Below are positions 24,790 to 33,807 of a stretch of 64,000 bases of DNA, piece by piece. Each line of letters starts with the position of its first letter. The stretch's first letter is position 1. The notes under the pieces were generated by a model that was given only the letters and a program-made list of their open reading frames with translations, searched no databases and was not told the origin of the DNA. The stretch is from Gracilimonas sp040904925. Its GTDB lineage: Bacteria; Bacteroidota; Rhodothermia; Balneolales; Balneolaceae. Both the position numbers and the translations under genes were made by a program. The stretch covers positions 24,603-88,602 of the forward strand of contig JBBDSP010000024.1 in assembly GCA_040904925.1 (NCBI GenBank), given 5' to 3'.

Positions 24790-25962
24790 ATGTCAGAAAT
24801 AAATATAAAGGGAATCGGAATAGTTATAGATGATAAAATTTTCGATAAAGAAAGTGAGGATTCTATTCATACTATAGTTGATAACTTAGAAGAACTTGGA
24901 ATTCCTCTAGTAAAATTTGATAGAATCCCCCCTAAAAAGTTCTATGAGTCTTTCTCTGAAGTTTCCTTTGTACTTTTGGATTGGAAGCTTTTGATGATGG
25001 AAAATCCTTCACAAGCCCAAAAAGAAAGACAGTATGATAAAAATATAGAATTTATTAAGTCATTGAAAAATATAACATTTGCCCCTGTCTTTATTTTTAG
25101 TTCAGAAGCTAAAGAAGATATTACTGATAAATTAGTACCGGAAGGGATTTTTAATGAGGAAGCTGACTACAAGAATCACATATTAGTAGAAACTAAAACT
25201 GATCTTGTTGATACAGACACATTGAAGGAAAAAATTCAAAATTGGTTTGAAGAGCATCCTTCAGTTTATATTTTGAAATCTTGGGAGGAATCAAATAGAA
25301 AGGCAAAAAATGAAGCCTTTTGGGAATTATATAATAGTAGTCCGTCATGGCCTAAAGTATTATGGGAATCCTATGAGAGAGATAAGGTTGATGAAAAGGC
25401 CGGTATTCACTCAATAGTAAATAAACTGATTCTTTCAAGAGCTTTCCCACTAGAAATAGATAAGGAGAAAATCGACATCTCAGGTGAAGTAGAACCGGAT
25501 GAACTTAAAAATGTTTTAATTGGTACAATGTATCTCAATAAGGACAAAATTAGGGATCCTAATTTTGTTCCTGGAGATATTTTCAAGAAAGAGAATGAAG
25601 ATGTTTATTATTTAAATATCAGACCTTCATGTGATACTGTTGTTAATAGGTCCGGATTTGATAAAAAGCTATATCTAGTTAGAGGAGAGCCAATAGATTT
25701 GGAAGAATTGAAAAACTATGGAAGATATGATGAGAAATATGGCTTAATAGAAAGGAATACAGAAGTTATTTTATATGGATTGAATAATCATAATTTTGTG
25801 AAATTCAATTTCAATGTACTAAAAGTTGAGAAAACAGATACTTTAATAAAGAATAGGATAACAAGACTTATACCACCCTACATCAATAACGTAACACAGA
25901 AATATTCTTCTTATTTAGGAAGAATAGGATTGCCCAGATTACCTGACGACATTTTTAATTAA
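24790..25962 (+). CDS. Receiver-domain effector-like protein
   Basis: A 390-residue protein. Residues about 8-130 look like a divergent response receiver: GIGIVIDDK with the acidic pair at 14-15, VSFVLLDWKLL with the phospho-acceptor Asp at 64, and PVFIFSSE at 99-106 with the Thr/Ser position. The invariant Lys loop is not clear, so the fold is divergent. The remaining 250 residues form an unrecognised domain with repeated beta strands (NEDVYYLNIRPSCD, NTEVILYGLN) that may be the output. It starts two bases after the dual ATPase, so the two are presumably partners. No nuclease motif is visible. This resembles the Response_reg_2-type families in conflict loci; the assignment is tentative. Confidence 0.7.
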   Translation: MSEINIKGIGIVIDDKIFDKESEDSIHTIVDNLEELGIPLVKFDRIPPKKFYESFSEVSFVLLDWKLLMMENPSQAQKERQYDKNIEFIKSLKNITFAPVFIFSSEAKEDITDKLVPEGIFNEEADYKNHILVETKTDLVDTDTLKEKIQNWFEEHPSVYILKSWEESNRKAKNEAFWELYNSSPSWPKVLWESYERDKVDEKAGIHSIVNKLILSRAFPLEIDKEKIDISGEVEPDELKNVLIGTMYLNKDKIRDPNFVPGDIFKKENEDVYYLNIRPSCDTVVNRSGFDKKLYLVRGEPIDLEELKNYGRYDEKYGLIERNTEVILYGLNNHNFVKFNFNVLKVEKTDTLIKNRITRLIPPYINNVTQKYSSYLGRIGLPRLPDDIFN

Positions 25963-25976
25963 TAAAGGATTGTTGA

Positions 25977-27320
25977 ATGGATTATGTTTTAGTAATTGTA
26001 GCACTTATAACAGGGGGCATTGCAGGATTTGCCATAGCGCATTTCAAATCCAAATCTGAAAGTTCGAGATTGGAAGAACGGAATCAGAACTTGAAAGAAC
26101 AGCTTGAAGAAGCAGAAAGTGAACTCACTGAGGTTCAGCAAAAAAAGGAGGAAGAACTTACTGCTGAGCGAAACCGGGCCAATGAGCTGGATAAAAAGCT
26201 GGCTTCTCGTGAAGCTGATTACCGGAATCTTGAGGAAAGGCTCACTGAGCAGAAAAAAGAACTTGCTGAAATGCAGGAGCAGCTCACTACCCAATTTGAA
26301 AATCTGGCGAATAAAATCCTGGAGGAGAAATCAGAGAAATTCACCAAACAGAATAAAGAGCAGATCGATCAGCTGCTGAATCCACTTGGGGAGAAGCTGG
26401 AGTCATTCAAGAAAAAAGTAGAGGAGACCTACAACGAAGAAAATCGACAGCGTGCTACCTTGAAAGAGCAGATAAGGCAAATGGGAGAGCTGAATCAAAA
26501 GATGAGTGAGGATGCAAAAAATCTCACGAAAGCACTAAAAGGTGATTCTAAAACCCAGGGTAACTGGGGCGAGGTGATCTTGCAGCGAATTCTGGAAAAA
26601 TCGGGGTTGCGGAAAGATGAAGAATATTACACCGAGCAAAGCGTGAATACCGAGGATGGCCGGCGGATTCGTCCCGATGTGGTGGTTCGCCTGCCGGACG
26701 AAAAATTCCTGGTTATCGATTCTAAAGTTTCTTTAACAGCTTACGAAAAGTTTACTTCTGAAGAAGATCAGGATCAACAAGAAAAATACCTGAAGGAGCA
26801 CGTTAACTCGATTCGTACTCATGTGAAGGGACTTTCAGAAAAAAACTATCAGCATATTCATGGCGACCGAAGTCCGGATTTCGTGCTTTTATTCATCCCG
26901 ATAGAGCCTGCATTCGGACTGGCCCTCCAGCATGATTCTGATCTGTATTATGAGGCATTTGATAAGAACATTGTAATCGTAAGTCCCTCTACGCTATTGG
27001 CAACTCTTGCGACTATTGACAGCGTTTGGAAGCAGGAGTATCAAAACAAAAATGCTATGGAGATCGCGAAACGTGGAGGCGCACTTTACGACAAATTTGT
27101 AGGTTTTGTAGAAAGTATGAATGACATCGGAAACCGCATTCGCCAAACGCAGGATAGCTACGATGAAGCGATGGGGCGACTTTCTACCGGAGCCGGGAAC
27201 TTGGTTCGTCAGGCTGAAATGATCCGCAAACTTGGGGCAAAGACATCTAAACAGCTTCCCGATGGTATGGTTTCGGAAGATGAAGATCTTCTTGAGGAAA
27301 GTTCATCGCCCAATGAATAA
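25977..27320 (+). CDS. rmuC: DNA recombination protein RmuC
   Basis: A 447-residue protein with an N-terminal membrane helix (VLVIVALITGGIAGFAIAHF), a long coiled coil (about 28-190, rich in Glu, Lys and Gln) and a C-terminal nuclease-like domain with GNWGEVILQRILEKSGL and RPDVVVRLPDEKFLVIDSK, followed by KNAMEIAKRGGALYDK. RmuC limits recombination at inverted repeats. Start at 25977 follows AAAGGA. It follows the receiver gene after only 14 bases but base composition changes at this point, so it is probably core DNA at the right border of the island. Confidence 0.92.
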   Translation: MDYVLVIVALITGGIAGFAIAHFKSKSESSRLEERNQNLKEQLEEAESELTEVQQKKEEELTAERNRANELDKKLASREADYRNLEERLTEQKKELAEMQEQLTTQFENLANKILEEKSEKFTKQNKEQIDQLLNPLGEKLESFKKKVEETYNEENRQRATLKEQIRQMGELNQKMSEDAKNLTKALKGDSKTQGNWGEVILQRILEKSGLRKDEEYYTEQSVNTEDGRRIRPDVVVRLPDEKFLVIDSKVSLTAYEKFTSEEDQDQQEKYLKEHVNSIRTHVKGLSEKNYQHIHGDRSPDFVLLFIPIEPAFGLALQHDSDLYYEAFDKNIVIVSPSTLLATLATIDSVWKQEYQNKNAMEIAKRGGALYDKFVGFVESMNDIGNRIRQTQDSYDEAMGRLSTGAGNLVRQAEMIRKLGAKTSKQLPDGMVSEDEDLLEESSSPNE

Positions 27321-27348
27321 AAATCTTTTAGCTAATAACTGCTAAGCT

Positions 27349-27388
27349 ACCTTTGGTGAGTAAAGGAGTATCGCATACGTCCAAAGGT
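27349..27388. repeat. Short inverted repeat between rmuC and mtgA
   Basis: ACCTTTGG (27349-27356) and CCAAAGGT (27381-27388) are exact reverse complements 24 bases apart. No T-tract follows; role unknown. Confidence 0.3.
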
Positions 27389-27455
27389 TGAATCTTTCAG
27401 TTCGTATTTCTAAGAAACAAATTTGCCTTAAATCAGTTTCTTTTTCAAAAAATGA

Positions 27456-27463
27456 TACCTTTG
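27456..27463 (+). promoter_or_regulatory. -7 motif of mtgA, four bases from ATG
   Basis: TACCTTTG matches TAnnTTTG. With the usual distance to +1 the transcript would begin at or next to the ATG at 27468, giving a leaderless message. A -33 TTG at proper spacing is not evident. Confidence 0.45.
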
Positions 27464-27467
27464 GCTG

Positions 27468-28337
27468 ATGAAAGATCATAAAGCGAAAACTAAAACCTGG
27501 CTTTACTACGGAAAAATTACCGGAGGTGTATTACTCGGCTGGTCGTTTTGGTTTTGTCTTTTGATCATCGCTCTTCGCTGGATCAACCCACCTTTTACAG
27601 CATTTGTGCTTCAGGAAGATTGGGATAGTTTAGGGAAAGAAAGATACAGTTTGAGGGGAACGTGGATTCCCGATGATGAACTTCCCGATCACCTTAAGCT
27701 TGCTGTGATTGCATCCGAAGATCAGAATTTTAACAAGCACTGGGGATTAGATCTTGCAGCCATTGAAAAAGCGGTTGAGGAAAACCAGCAGGGGAGGCGG
27801 ATTCGTGGGGCGAGTACGATCACCCAACAAGTAGCTAAGAACTTGTTTTTGTCTTCTTCCCAAAATTATCTCAGAAAGGGAATAGAAGCCGTTATTGCCG
27901 TGCTTATTGACGCTTTTTGGAGCAAAGAACGAATTTTAGAAGTATATCTGAATATTGCAGAATTTGGTCCGGGGATGTATGGTATTGCGGTAGCCACAGA
28001 CTTCTATTACGGTAAACCGGGATCAGAATTGACTCCCAAAGAAGCTGCCAGAATGGTGACTGTACTTCCCAATCCTAAACTAATAGAGCCGGAACCTCCA
28101 TCCGAATACGTGCTAAATCGCAGTGATTGGATACTTAGAAACATGGAGCAGCTGAGCGGGCTTCGGTTCTTGCCAAAAAAAGATACTCTAACAAATATCT
28201 CCAGTATCGCTTCTGATTCATTAGAAAATGTTGAATTAATGATACTTAACGATAGTATAGATTTGGATAGTCTATATTTATTTAAACCGGATTCCATTCT
28301 TGCAGACAGTACTGCAGATACACTCGGACTTCGGTAA
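27468..28337 (+). CDS. mtgA: Monofunctional peptidoglycan glycosyltransferase
   Basis: A 289-residue GT51 enzyme that polymerises lipid II. It has a membrane helix at about 14-35 (GGVLLGWSFWFCLLII). The catalytic motif ASEDQNFNKHWGLD carries the glutamate. GASTITQQVAKNLFLS and RKGIEAVIAVLIDAFWSKERI, then LNIAEFGPGMYGIAVA, are typical. The C-terminus has an extra Ser/Asp-rich tail of about 50 residues not common in MtgA. Confidence 0.94.
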   Translation: MKDHKAKTKTWLYYGKITGGVLLGWSFWFCLLIIALRWINPPFTAFVLQEDWDSLGKERYSLRGTWIPDDELPDHLKLAVIASEDQNFNKHWGLDLAAIEKAVEENQQGRRIRGASTITQQVAKNLFLSSSQNYLRKGIEAVIAVLIDAFWSKERILEVYLNIAEFGPGMYGIAVATDFYYGKPGSELTPKEAARMVTVLPNPKLIEPEPPSEYVLNRSDWILRNMEQLSGLRFLPKKDTLTNISSIASDSLENVELMILNDSIDLDSLYLFKPDSILADSTADTLGLR

Positions 28338-28428
28338 CAAATTCAAAATCTGCTTAATCTTTAAAAAGTAGAGTCGATAATTTAAAAAAGATATATCGTG
28401 GGCAGTAAAGAAAATTGTTAGGGAAAGT

Positions 28429-30294
28429 ATGTCGAAATCGATCACATCATCAGAGAAAAAACGCTTAGAGGCTTTGTATTCCTATGATATTCTGGATACC
28501 GAAGAAGAGAAAGAGTTTGATAACTTGGTCAAATTAGCTGCACAGATCTGCGACGTTCCATTCGCAAAATTGAATTTTTTGGATGAGGAACGTTCATGGA
28601 GCAAGGCTAACTATGGAAATGATATCAAGGAAACGCCGAAGGAAGTGGCCTTTTGCTACTACACCATTCAGGATGAAAGTCATATGGTGGTCGAAGACAC
28701 CCTTGAAGATGATAGGTTCAAAAACTCTGCCTTTGTTGTAGAGAGCCCAAATGTGAGGTTCTATGCCGGCGTCAATGTTAAAGGTAACGATCAAAATCTG
28801 GGGACAATTTGCGTACTGGGGCAGGAACCTAAGAAACTGAGTGAGTCTCAGCTTGAGGCACTTAATATTTTGGCAAATGAAGTTGAATCACGGCTGGAAT
28901 TAAAGAGAAAGAATAAAGAACTGGCGACTTTAACTGCATTCCTTGAAGCTTCTGTTGAAGCCATGTTGATCGTTGATCCGAAATCCAATAAAGTTGAGCA
29001 TTCTAACAGTAATGGAAATTCTCTGTTATCAAAGCTATTTGATGATAGAGACAGGCGTCCAATTGATGAGTTATTTCCGGATTGGGATTATCTGGCTGAA
29101 CTCAAAAAATGGGATCAGGCAAGTGATGCCCCATCATTTAAAATGGAAACATCTATTGAAACTAATGATGCCCAGACGATTCATTTAGAAATAAATACGG
29201 CAAAAAAATACGGCAAATGGTTGATCACCCTACAGGATATCACCAAACGAAAAGAAGCTGAAGTCGACCTTATTCAAGAAAAGAAAGTCAGCGACGCAAT
29301 AATAAATGCTCTTCCCATTATCTTCTATATGTTTGATGAAGAAATGAACCTGATTCGCTGGAACGAGAATATGACTAGTAATACAGGATATTCTGATAAA
29401 GAAATGAAAAAACTGAATCCCCTTGATTTCTTTGAGGGTGAGGACATAGGTCGGATTCAAGACCAGATCAAGAAAACGATGAGTGGATCAAAAGGGATCA
29501 TTGAAGCGGATCTTGTCAAAAAAGATGGGTCAAAGGAACCATTTATTTTTAATGCAGTGCCCTTTCATGATCATAACAAAAAGTTCTTATTGGGTACCGG
29601 ACAAAGCATTTCTGACCAGGTGGAATATCAGAATCAACTGAAGAATCTTGTTAAGGAAAAAGAAGTATTGATTCAGGAAGTACATCACCGTGTAAAAAAT
29701 AATCTTGCCGTCATTTCAAGTTTTTTGCAGCTTCAGGAACTTATATCAGAAGAAGAGGAAGTGAAAGCAATTCTCGCATCCAATTATATGAGGGTTAAGT
29801 CGATGGCTTTGATCCATGATGAATTGTATAAGGCAAACGACTTTTCAGGGATCAATTTCGAACATTACCTTACTGAGATACTAGCCCTTCTTCAGGAGAA
29901 ACTCTCGCCAAAGGATAAGGATGTAAAGCTGAATATTAGTTCAGAATCTATTTATATGAATCTTAATCAGGCAGTGCCGCTTGCTTTGATCATAAATGAG
30001 CTTGTTTCTAACGCCTTTACATATGCCTTTGAGGGTAGAGATAGTGGTAATATTTGGGTTAGGTTAAAGCTAAAGGGAGATCATATTCATATGAGTATCA
30101 AAGATGACGGAATTGGACTCCCGGATGGTTTTAAATTTGAAGAAAGTCCAACGTTGGGAACAACCTTGATTATGTCGTACTCTGATCAAATTGAGGCAGA
30201 AGTAAACATTTCTACTGAAGAGGGAACACATTATGAATTGCGCTTTGAAAATAAAAAAGCCAAAACAGGTTCTAACTTTCACATTGCATTGTAA
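28429..30294 (+). CDS. GAF/PAS sensor histidine kinase (HisKA_2 type)
   Basis: A 621-residue cytoplasmic kinase. Residues about 20-160 form a GAF-like domain (DVPFAKLNFLDEERSWSKAN, GTICVLGQEP). A PAS-like region follows (about 165-275), and a second PAS domain (about 285-400) with INALPIIFYMFDEEMNL. The dimerisation/phosphoacceptor motif is EVHHRVKNNLAVISSFLQLQ, the HisKA_2 form. The ATPase has NELVSNAFTYAFEG and DDGIGLPDGF. There is no receiver or output partner next to it, so it is an orphan kinase. Start 28429 follows AGGGAAAG. Confidence 0.9.
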   Translation: MSKSITSSEKKRLEALYSYDILDTEEEKEFDNLVKLAAQICDVPFAKLNFLDEERSWSKANYGNDIKETPKEVAFCYYTIQDESHMVVEDTLEDDRFKNSAFVVESPNVRFYAGVNVKGNDQNLGTICVLGQEPKKLSESQLEALNILANEVESRLELKRKNKELATLTAFLEASVEAMLIVDPKSNKVEHSNSNGNSLLSKLFDDRDRRPIDELFPDWDYLAELKKWDQASDAPSFKMETSIETNDAQTIHLEINTAKKYGKWLITLQDITKRKEAEVDLIQEKKVSDAIINALPIIFYMFDEEMNLIRWNENMTSNTGYSDKEMKKLNPLDFFEGEDIGRIQDQIKKTMSGSKGIIEADLVKKDGSKEPFIFNAVPFHDHNKKFLLGTGQSISDQVEYQNQLKNLVKEKEVLIQEVHHRVKNNLAVISSFLQLQELISEEEEVKAILASNYMRVKSMALIHDELYKANDFSGINFEHYLTEILALLQEKLSPKDKDVKLNISSESIYMNLNQAVPLALIINELVSNAFTYAFEGRDSGNIWVRLKLKGDHIHMSIKDDGIGLPDGFKFEESPTLGTTLIMSYSDQIEAEVNISTEEGTHYELRFENKKAKTGSNFHIAL

Positions 30295-30308
30295 CAGCAA
30301 ACTTTAGT

Positions 30309-31007
30309 TTAGTACTCGAACATATCCCAGGGTTTTCCGGTCGGCTTTGGAGCTTTTAGGATCATCAGCTCTTTTTTAGTAGGATGTTCGATCTCCATTT
30401 TTACGGATCTCAATGCGATGTCCTGATTTCCTCTGTTCTTTGGATTTCCATATTTATGATCACCCCACAGAGGGTGTCCTTCCTTAGCAAATTGCACCCT
30501 TATTTGATGTGGCCTTCCGGTGATTAGATCTACCTCAATAACACTGAAATTAGCGTTTTGTTTGATGGTGATAAATTTCAACCGTGATTCTTTAGCTTTT
30601 CCCTTGGGTGATTTAAATGCTTTTACGGTATTGCTTCGGTTATCTTTTTCCAGGAAATGTACGAATTCACCATACACCGGAGCCTGTCCTTCAACCAGCG
30701 CCCAATAAGTTTTACTGATGGTTCGCTTTCGAATTTGATAGGAGAGGCGAGATGCTGCTTTTGAAGTACGTGCCAGTACCATTACTCCGCTTACGGGTCG
30801 GTCGAGACGGTGAACCAATCCCAGGAAAACATCTCCGGGCTTATTGTATTTCTTTTTGATGTATTGCTTACACAAATTCAGCACGTCGGGATCACCGGTA
30901 TGGTCTTCCTGAGAAAGAACTCCCGCCGGCTTATCAATAACCAGCAGATGATTATCTTCATAAATGATGGGGATGTTGGGCTTGGTTCCGGTAAAATTTG
31001 TACTCAA
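30309..31007 (-). CDS. RluA-family pseudouridine synthase
   Basis: A 232-residue synthase with no S4 domain. The N-terminal NHLLVIDKPAGVLSQ is typical, and LGLVHRLDRPVSGVMVLART holds the catalytic Asp in HRLD. The C-terminus shows LITGRPHQIRVQFAKEGHPL. Size and lack of the S4 domain fit TruC-like or short RluA-type enzymes acting on tRNA or rRNA. It is convergent with the kinase gene, 14 bases apart. Confidence 0.9.
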   Translation of the reverse strand: MSTNFTGTKPNIPIIYEDNHLLVIDKPAGVLSQEDHTGDPDVLNLCKQYIKKKYNKPGDVFLGLVHRLDRPVSGVMVLARTSKAASRLSYQIRKRTISKTYWALVEGQAPVYGEFVHFLEKDNRSNTVKAFKSPKGKAKESRLKFITIKQNANFSVIEVDLITGRPHQIRVQFAKEGHPLWGDHKYGNPKNRGNQDIALRSVKMEIEHPTKKELMILKAPKPTGKPWDMFEY

Positions 31008-31036
31008 GAGAAAAAATTAGATGAAAAATGATACTC

Positions 31037-31044
31037 CAAAGTTA
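31037..31044 (-). promoter_or_regulatory. -7 motif of the pseudouridine synthase gene
   Basis: The minus strand reads TAACTTTG, an exact TAnnTTTG match 29 bases before the ATG at 31007. The -33 element is not clear. Confidence 0.4.
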
Positions 31045-31103
31045 CGTGGAAATAACCCTAATAAAAATCTAATGAATCAGTGTAATCAGCCGTTCAATTC
31101 TAT

Positions 31104-31111
31104 TATCTTTG
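31104..31111 (+). promoter_or_regulatory. -7 motif of uvrC, four bases from ATG
   Basis: TATCTTTG matches TAnnTTTG exactly and ends four bases before the ATG at 31116, the same distance as in mtgA. It predicts a leaderless or nearly leaderless transcript. Confidence 0.45.
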
Positions 31112-31115
31112 GAGC

Positions 31116-32957
31116 ATGAGCAACGAAGGACAAGTACAACTCTCTGATAAAGTAGCCAATCTGCCGACCTCACCGGGTGTCTATATTTACAGAGATGCTA
31201 ACGATTCGGTGCTGTATGTGGGCAAGGCTAAGAAGTTAAGAAACCGGGTTCGTTCATATTTCCAGGACTCCAGGCCGCAAGATGGTCGGATCAAAACCAT
31301 GGTATCCAAGATCGATGACCTGGAAGTGTTTGTAACAGATTCGGAAGCTGAAGCCCTGATTCTGGAAAACAACCTCATCAAACAATATCAGCCCCGGTAT
31401 AATATTATGTATCGGGATGATAAGTCCTATCCATACATTTGCATCACCAACGATTCAAAGCCGCGCGTATACCCAACCCGAACGGTCCTGAAAGACGGGA
31501 GCAAATATTACGGCCCCTACGATAGTGTGGGCGCAATGAAGCGGATGCTGGAAACCATCCGAAAAGCATTTGGGCTGTGTACCTGTGCCGTTTCCCAAAA
31601 AACCATTGACAAAACCAGAGGAGTTCCAAAATGGCATTCCTGTTTCGATGATTATCTGGAAAACTGCTCCGGCGACTGGGACGATGAAGTGTATCAGGCA
31701 ACCATAAAAAAAGTAGATCGAATGCTGAATGGGAGAACCGACCAGCTTATTCGTGAATTAAAAGATGAAATGCAGATCGCCTCGGATGCCCTGGCCTTTG
31801 AAGAAGCTGCTCAACTTCGCGATAGCCTGGAAGCCGTTCAGCATTACAGTCAAAAGATGAAAATGGTGGTTTCCCAAAAAGTAGATCGCGATGTATTTGC
31901 CATCCGCAAAGATGTGGAAATTGGAGAAGCTTGCGGAGTCTTATTTAAAGTGAGGGAAGGAAAGATGATCGGGAAATTCCACCGGTTCCTTAAAAATATT
32001 GATGGACTTGAGATGGGAGAGATGCTGCAGTCTTTTATAGAGGATTATTACACGGGTCAGTATATGGCGGCTATTCCTGATGAAGTATATTTAAGCCATG
32101 AATTACCTGATGCGGAGCCTCTGGAGCAATACATGCAACAGGAACGAGGGAAGATCGTGCCGGTTCATGTGCCGCAGATCGGAGAGAAGAAGCAGCTGAT
32201 CAAGATGGCGCAGGCAAATGCTAAGCTTCATCTGAATGAACGCGCACTGGAGAAAGCCAAGGCTGAGCGGGATCGAATTCCACATGCGGTCAAGGAGCTG
32301 AAAGAACATCTTAAGTTAGATCGGTTGCCGAGAAGGATCGAATGCTTTGATAATTCGAATTTACAGGGAAGCGACCCGGTGGCTTCAATGGTGTGTTTTG
32401 TTGATGCAAAGCCTCGAAAAAGTGAGTACAAACGATTTAATATAAAAACTGTGGAAGGCCCTGATGATTTTGCTTCTATGAAAGAGATTCTTATCCGTCG
32501 ATATTCCCGGGTACAAGAAGAAGGGCAGCACATTCCTGACCTGATCATTGTTGATGGAGGAAAAGGGCAGCTTAGTTCATCTGTTGAGGCTTTGAAAGAA
32601 ATCGATTTTTATGGAGAATGTGAGATCATTGGACTTGCAAAAAGATTAGAAGAAGTGTTCTTGCCGGGTATGAAAGATCCAATAATGATTCCCAAGAAGT
32701 CATCAGCTTTGAAGTTACTGCAACAGGCCCGGGATGAAGCACACCGTTTTGCCATTACTTTTCATCGCCAAAAGAGAAGTAAAAGAACAGTAAAAACAGA
32801 ATTACTGGAAATTGATGGTGTTGGTGAAAAAACTGCACAAAAATTATTAAAGGAATTTGGATCGGTTAAAAAGATAAAGAAAGCTAAAAAAGCTGAATTA
32901 CAGGCTTCAGCAGGGAATTCAGTAGGTGAAAAAGTATACAATTTTTTTGCAAAGTAG
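31116..32957 (+). CDS. uvrC: Excinuclease ABC subunit C
   Basis: A 613-residue nucleotide-excision repair nuclease. The GIY-YIG domain is at the N-terminus (GVYIYRDANDSVLYVGKAKK), the UVR motif for UvrB binding lies at about 205-240 (ASDALAFEEAAQLRDSLEA), the RNase H-like nuclease has ECFDNSNLQGSDPVASMVCF, and the C-terminal helix-hairpin-helix reads LEIDGVGEKTAQKLLKEFG. Length is normal. It is divergent from the pseudouridine synthase gene. Confidence 0.97.
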   Translation: MSNEGQVQLSDKVANLPTSPGVYIYRDANDSVLYVGKAKKLRNRVRSYFQDSRPQDGRIKTMVSKIDDLEVFVTDSEAEALILENNLIKQYQPRYNIMYRDDKSYPYICITNDSKPRVYPTRTVLKDGSKYYGPYDSVGAMKRMLETIRKAFGLCTCAVSQKTIDKTRGVPKWHSCFDDYLENCSGDWDDEVYQATIKKVDRMLNGRTDQLIRELKDEMQIASDALAFEEAAQLRDSLEAVQHYSQKMKMVVSQKVDRDVFAIRKDVEIGEACGVLFKVREGKMIGKFHRFLKNIDGLEMGEMLQSFIEDYYTGQYMAAIPDEVYLSHELPDAEPLEQYMQQERGKIVPVHVPQIGEKKQLIKMAQANAKLHLNERALEKAKAERDRIPHAVKELKEHLKLDRLPRRIECFDNSNLQGSDPVASMVCFVDAKPRKSEYKRFNIKTVEGPDDFASMKEILIRRYSRVQEEGQHIPDLIIVDGGKGQLSSSVEALKEIDFYGECEIIGLAKRLEEVFLPGMKDPIMIPKKSSALKLLQQARDEAHRFAITFHRQKRSKRTVKTELLEIDGVGEKTAQKLLKEFGSVKKIKKAKKAELQASAGNSVGEKVYNFFAK

Positions 32958-33165
32958 TTTGTCTAAATATCTATTGATGATTACATGCTAACATTATCAT
33001 GTTATATGAATATCGGTTCAGTGATAGTAAAATAGTGACAGAAAGGTGTGCAGTTAGAAGCACCATTCTGAAACGCTGATAGCAATCACAAGGTTTATTG
33101 AAACAAAAGGTCAGTATCCCGGTTTGATTGTTAGCAGTAAAATCCCAAATTTTAGGGTGACTATT

Positions 33166-33807
33166 ATGAAATTGATCAAAAGACACGTTGAAAAAACTAA
33201 TTATAAAAGCTTCAAGGACAGAGAGCTTGTAAAGATCTTTCGCGAAAATGCGGATGAGTCTGCTTTTAATGAGTTGATGAATCGTCATCAGCAGAAGATC
33301 TATTCATATATCTACAGCATGGTTATGAATCCCGACATAGCAAACGATCTTTTCCAGACTACCTTCACTAAGGTGATCACAAAGATGGACGATACGTATA
33401 ATGAGCAGGGGAAATGGATAGCCTGGGTTATGCGAATTGCACATAATGCAACCATTGATTATTTAAGAAAACAAAAACGATATATTGACGTTAGTGGATG
33501 GAGTGACGAGGACTCTTCAACCGATTATTTCGATCGGATGGAAGATGACAGCGTTGTGGATGCAGATGAAAAAATGGTTGAAACGGAAACCCGATCTAGT
33601 CTGATGAAGCACATAGCTAAACTTCCGGAAGAGCAGCGTTCAGTTGTTTTACTGAGGCATTATTACGAAATGCCATTCAAGGAAATTGCTGAACTTACCG
33701 ATGTATCCATAAATACGGCACTTGGTCGTATGCGATATGCACTCATAAATCTTAGAAAGTATTTTGAGGAAGAACGAGAAGAAGAGCAAAAACATGCACA
33801 CGGATGA
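33166..33807 (+). CDS. ECF-type RNA polymerase sigma factor
   Basis: A 213-residue sigma-70 family protein if started at the ATG at 33166, which is preceded by AGGGTGA; an earlier start at 33124 adds only non-conserved residues. Region 2 has DESAFNELMNRHQQKIYSY and NDLFQTTFTKV; region 4 has PEEQRSVVLLRHYYEMPFKE and ISINTALGRMRYAL-like helices. It overlaps the next gene by 14 bases, typical of a sigma/anti-sigma pair. The regulon is unknown. Confidence 0.9.
   Translation: MKLIKRHVEKTNYKSFKDRELVKIFRENADESAFNELMNRHQQKIYSYIYSMVMNPDIANDLFQTTFTKVITKMDDTYNEQGKWIAWVMRIAHNATIDYLRKQKRYIDVSGWSDEDSSTDYFDRMEDDSVVDADEKMVETETRSSLMKHIAKLPEEQRSVVLLRHYYEMPFKEIAELTDVSINTALGRMRYALINLRKYFEEEREEEQKHAHG

Noticed and set aside
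21282..25962. Assignment to Detocs, DISARM or BREX
   Set aside because: No TPR kinase, phosphorylase, helicase, phospholipase-D protein or alkaline-phosphatase-like protein is present; only the general kinase/receiver or methyltransferase theme is shared.
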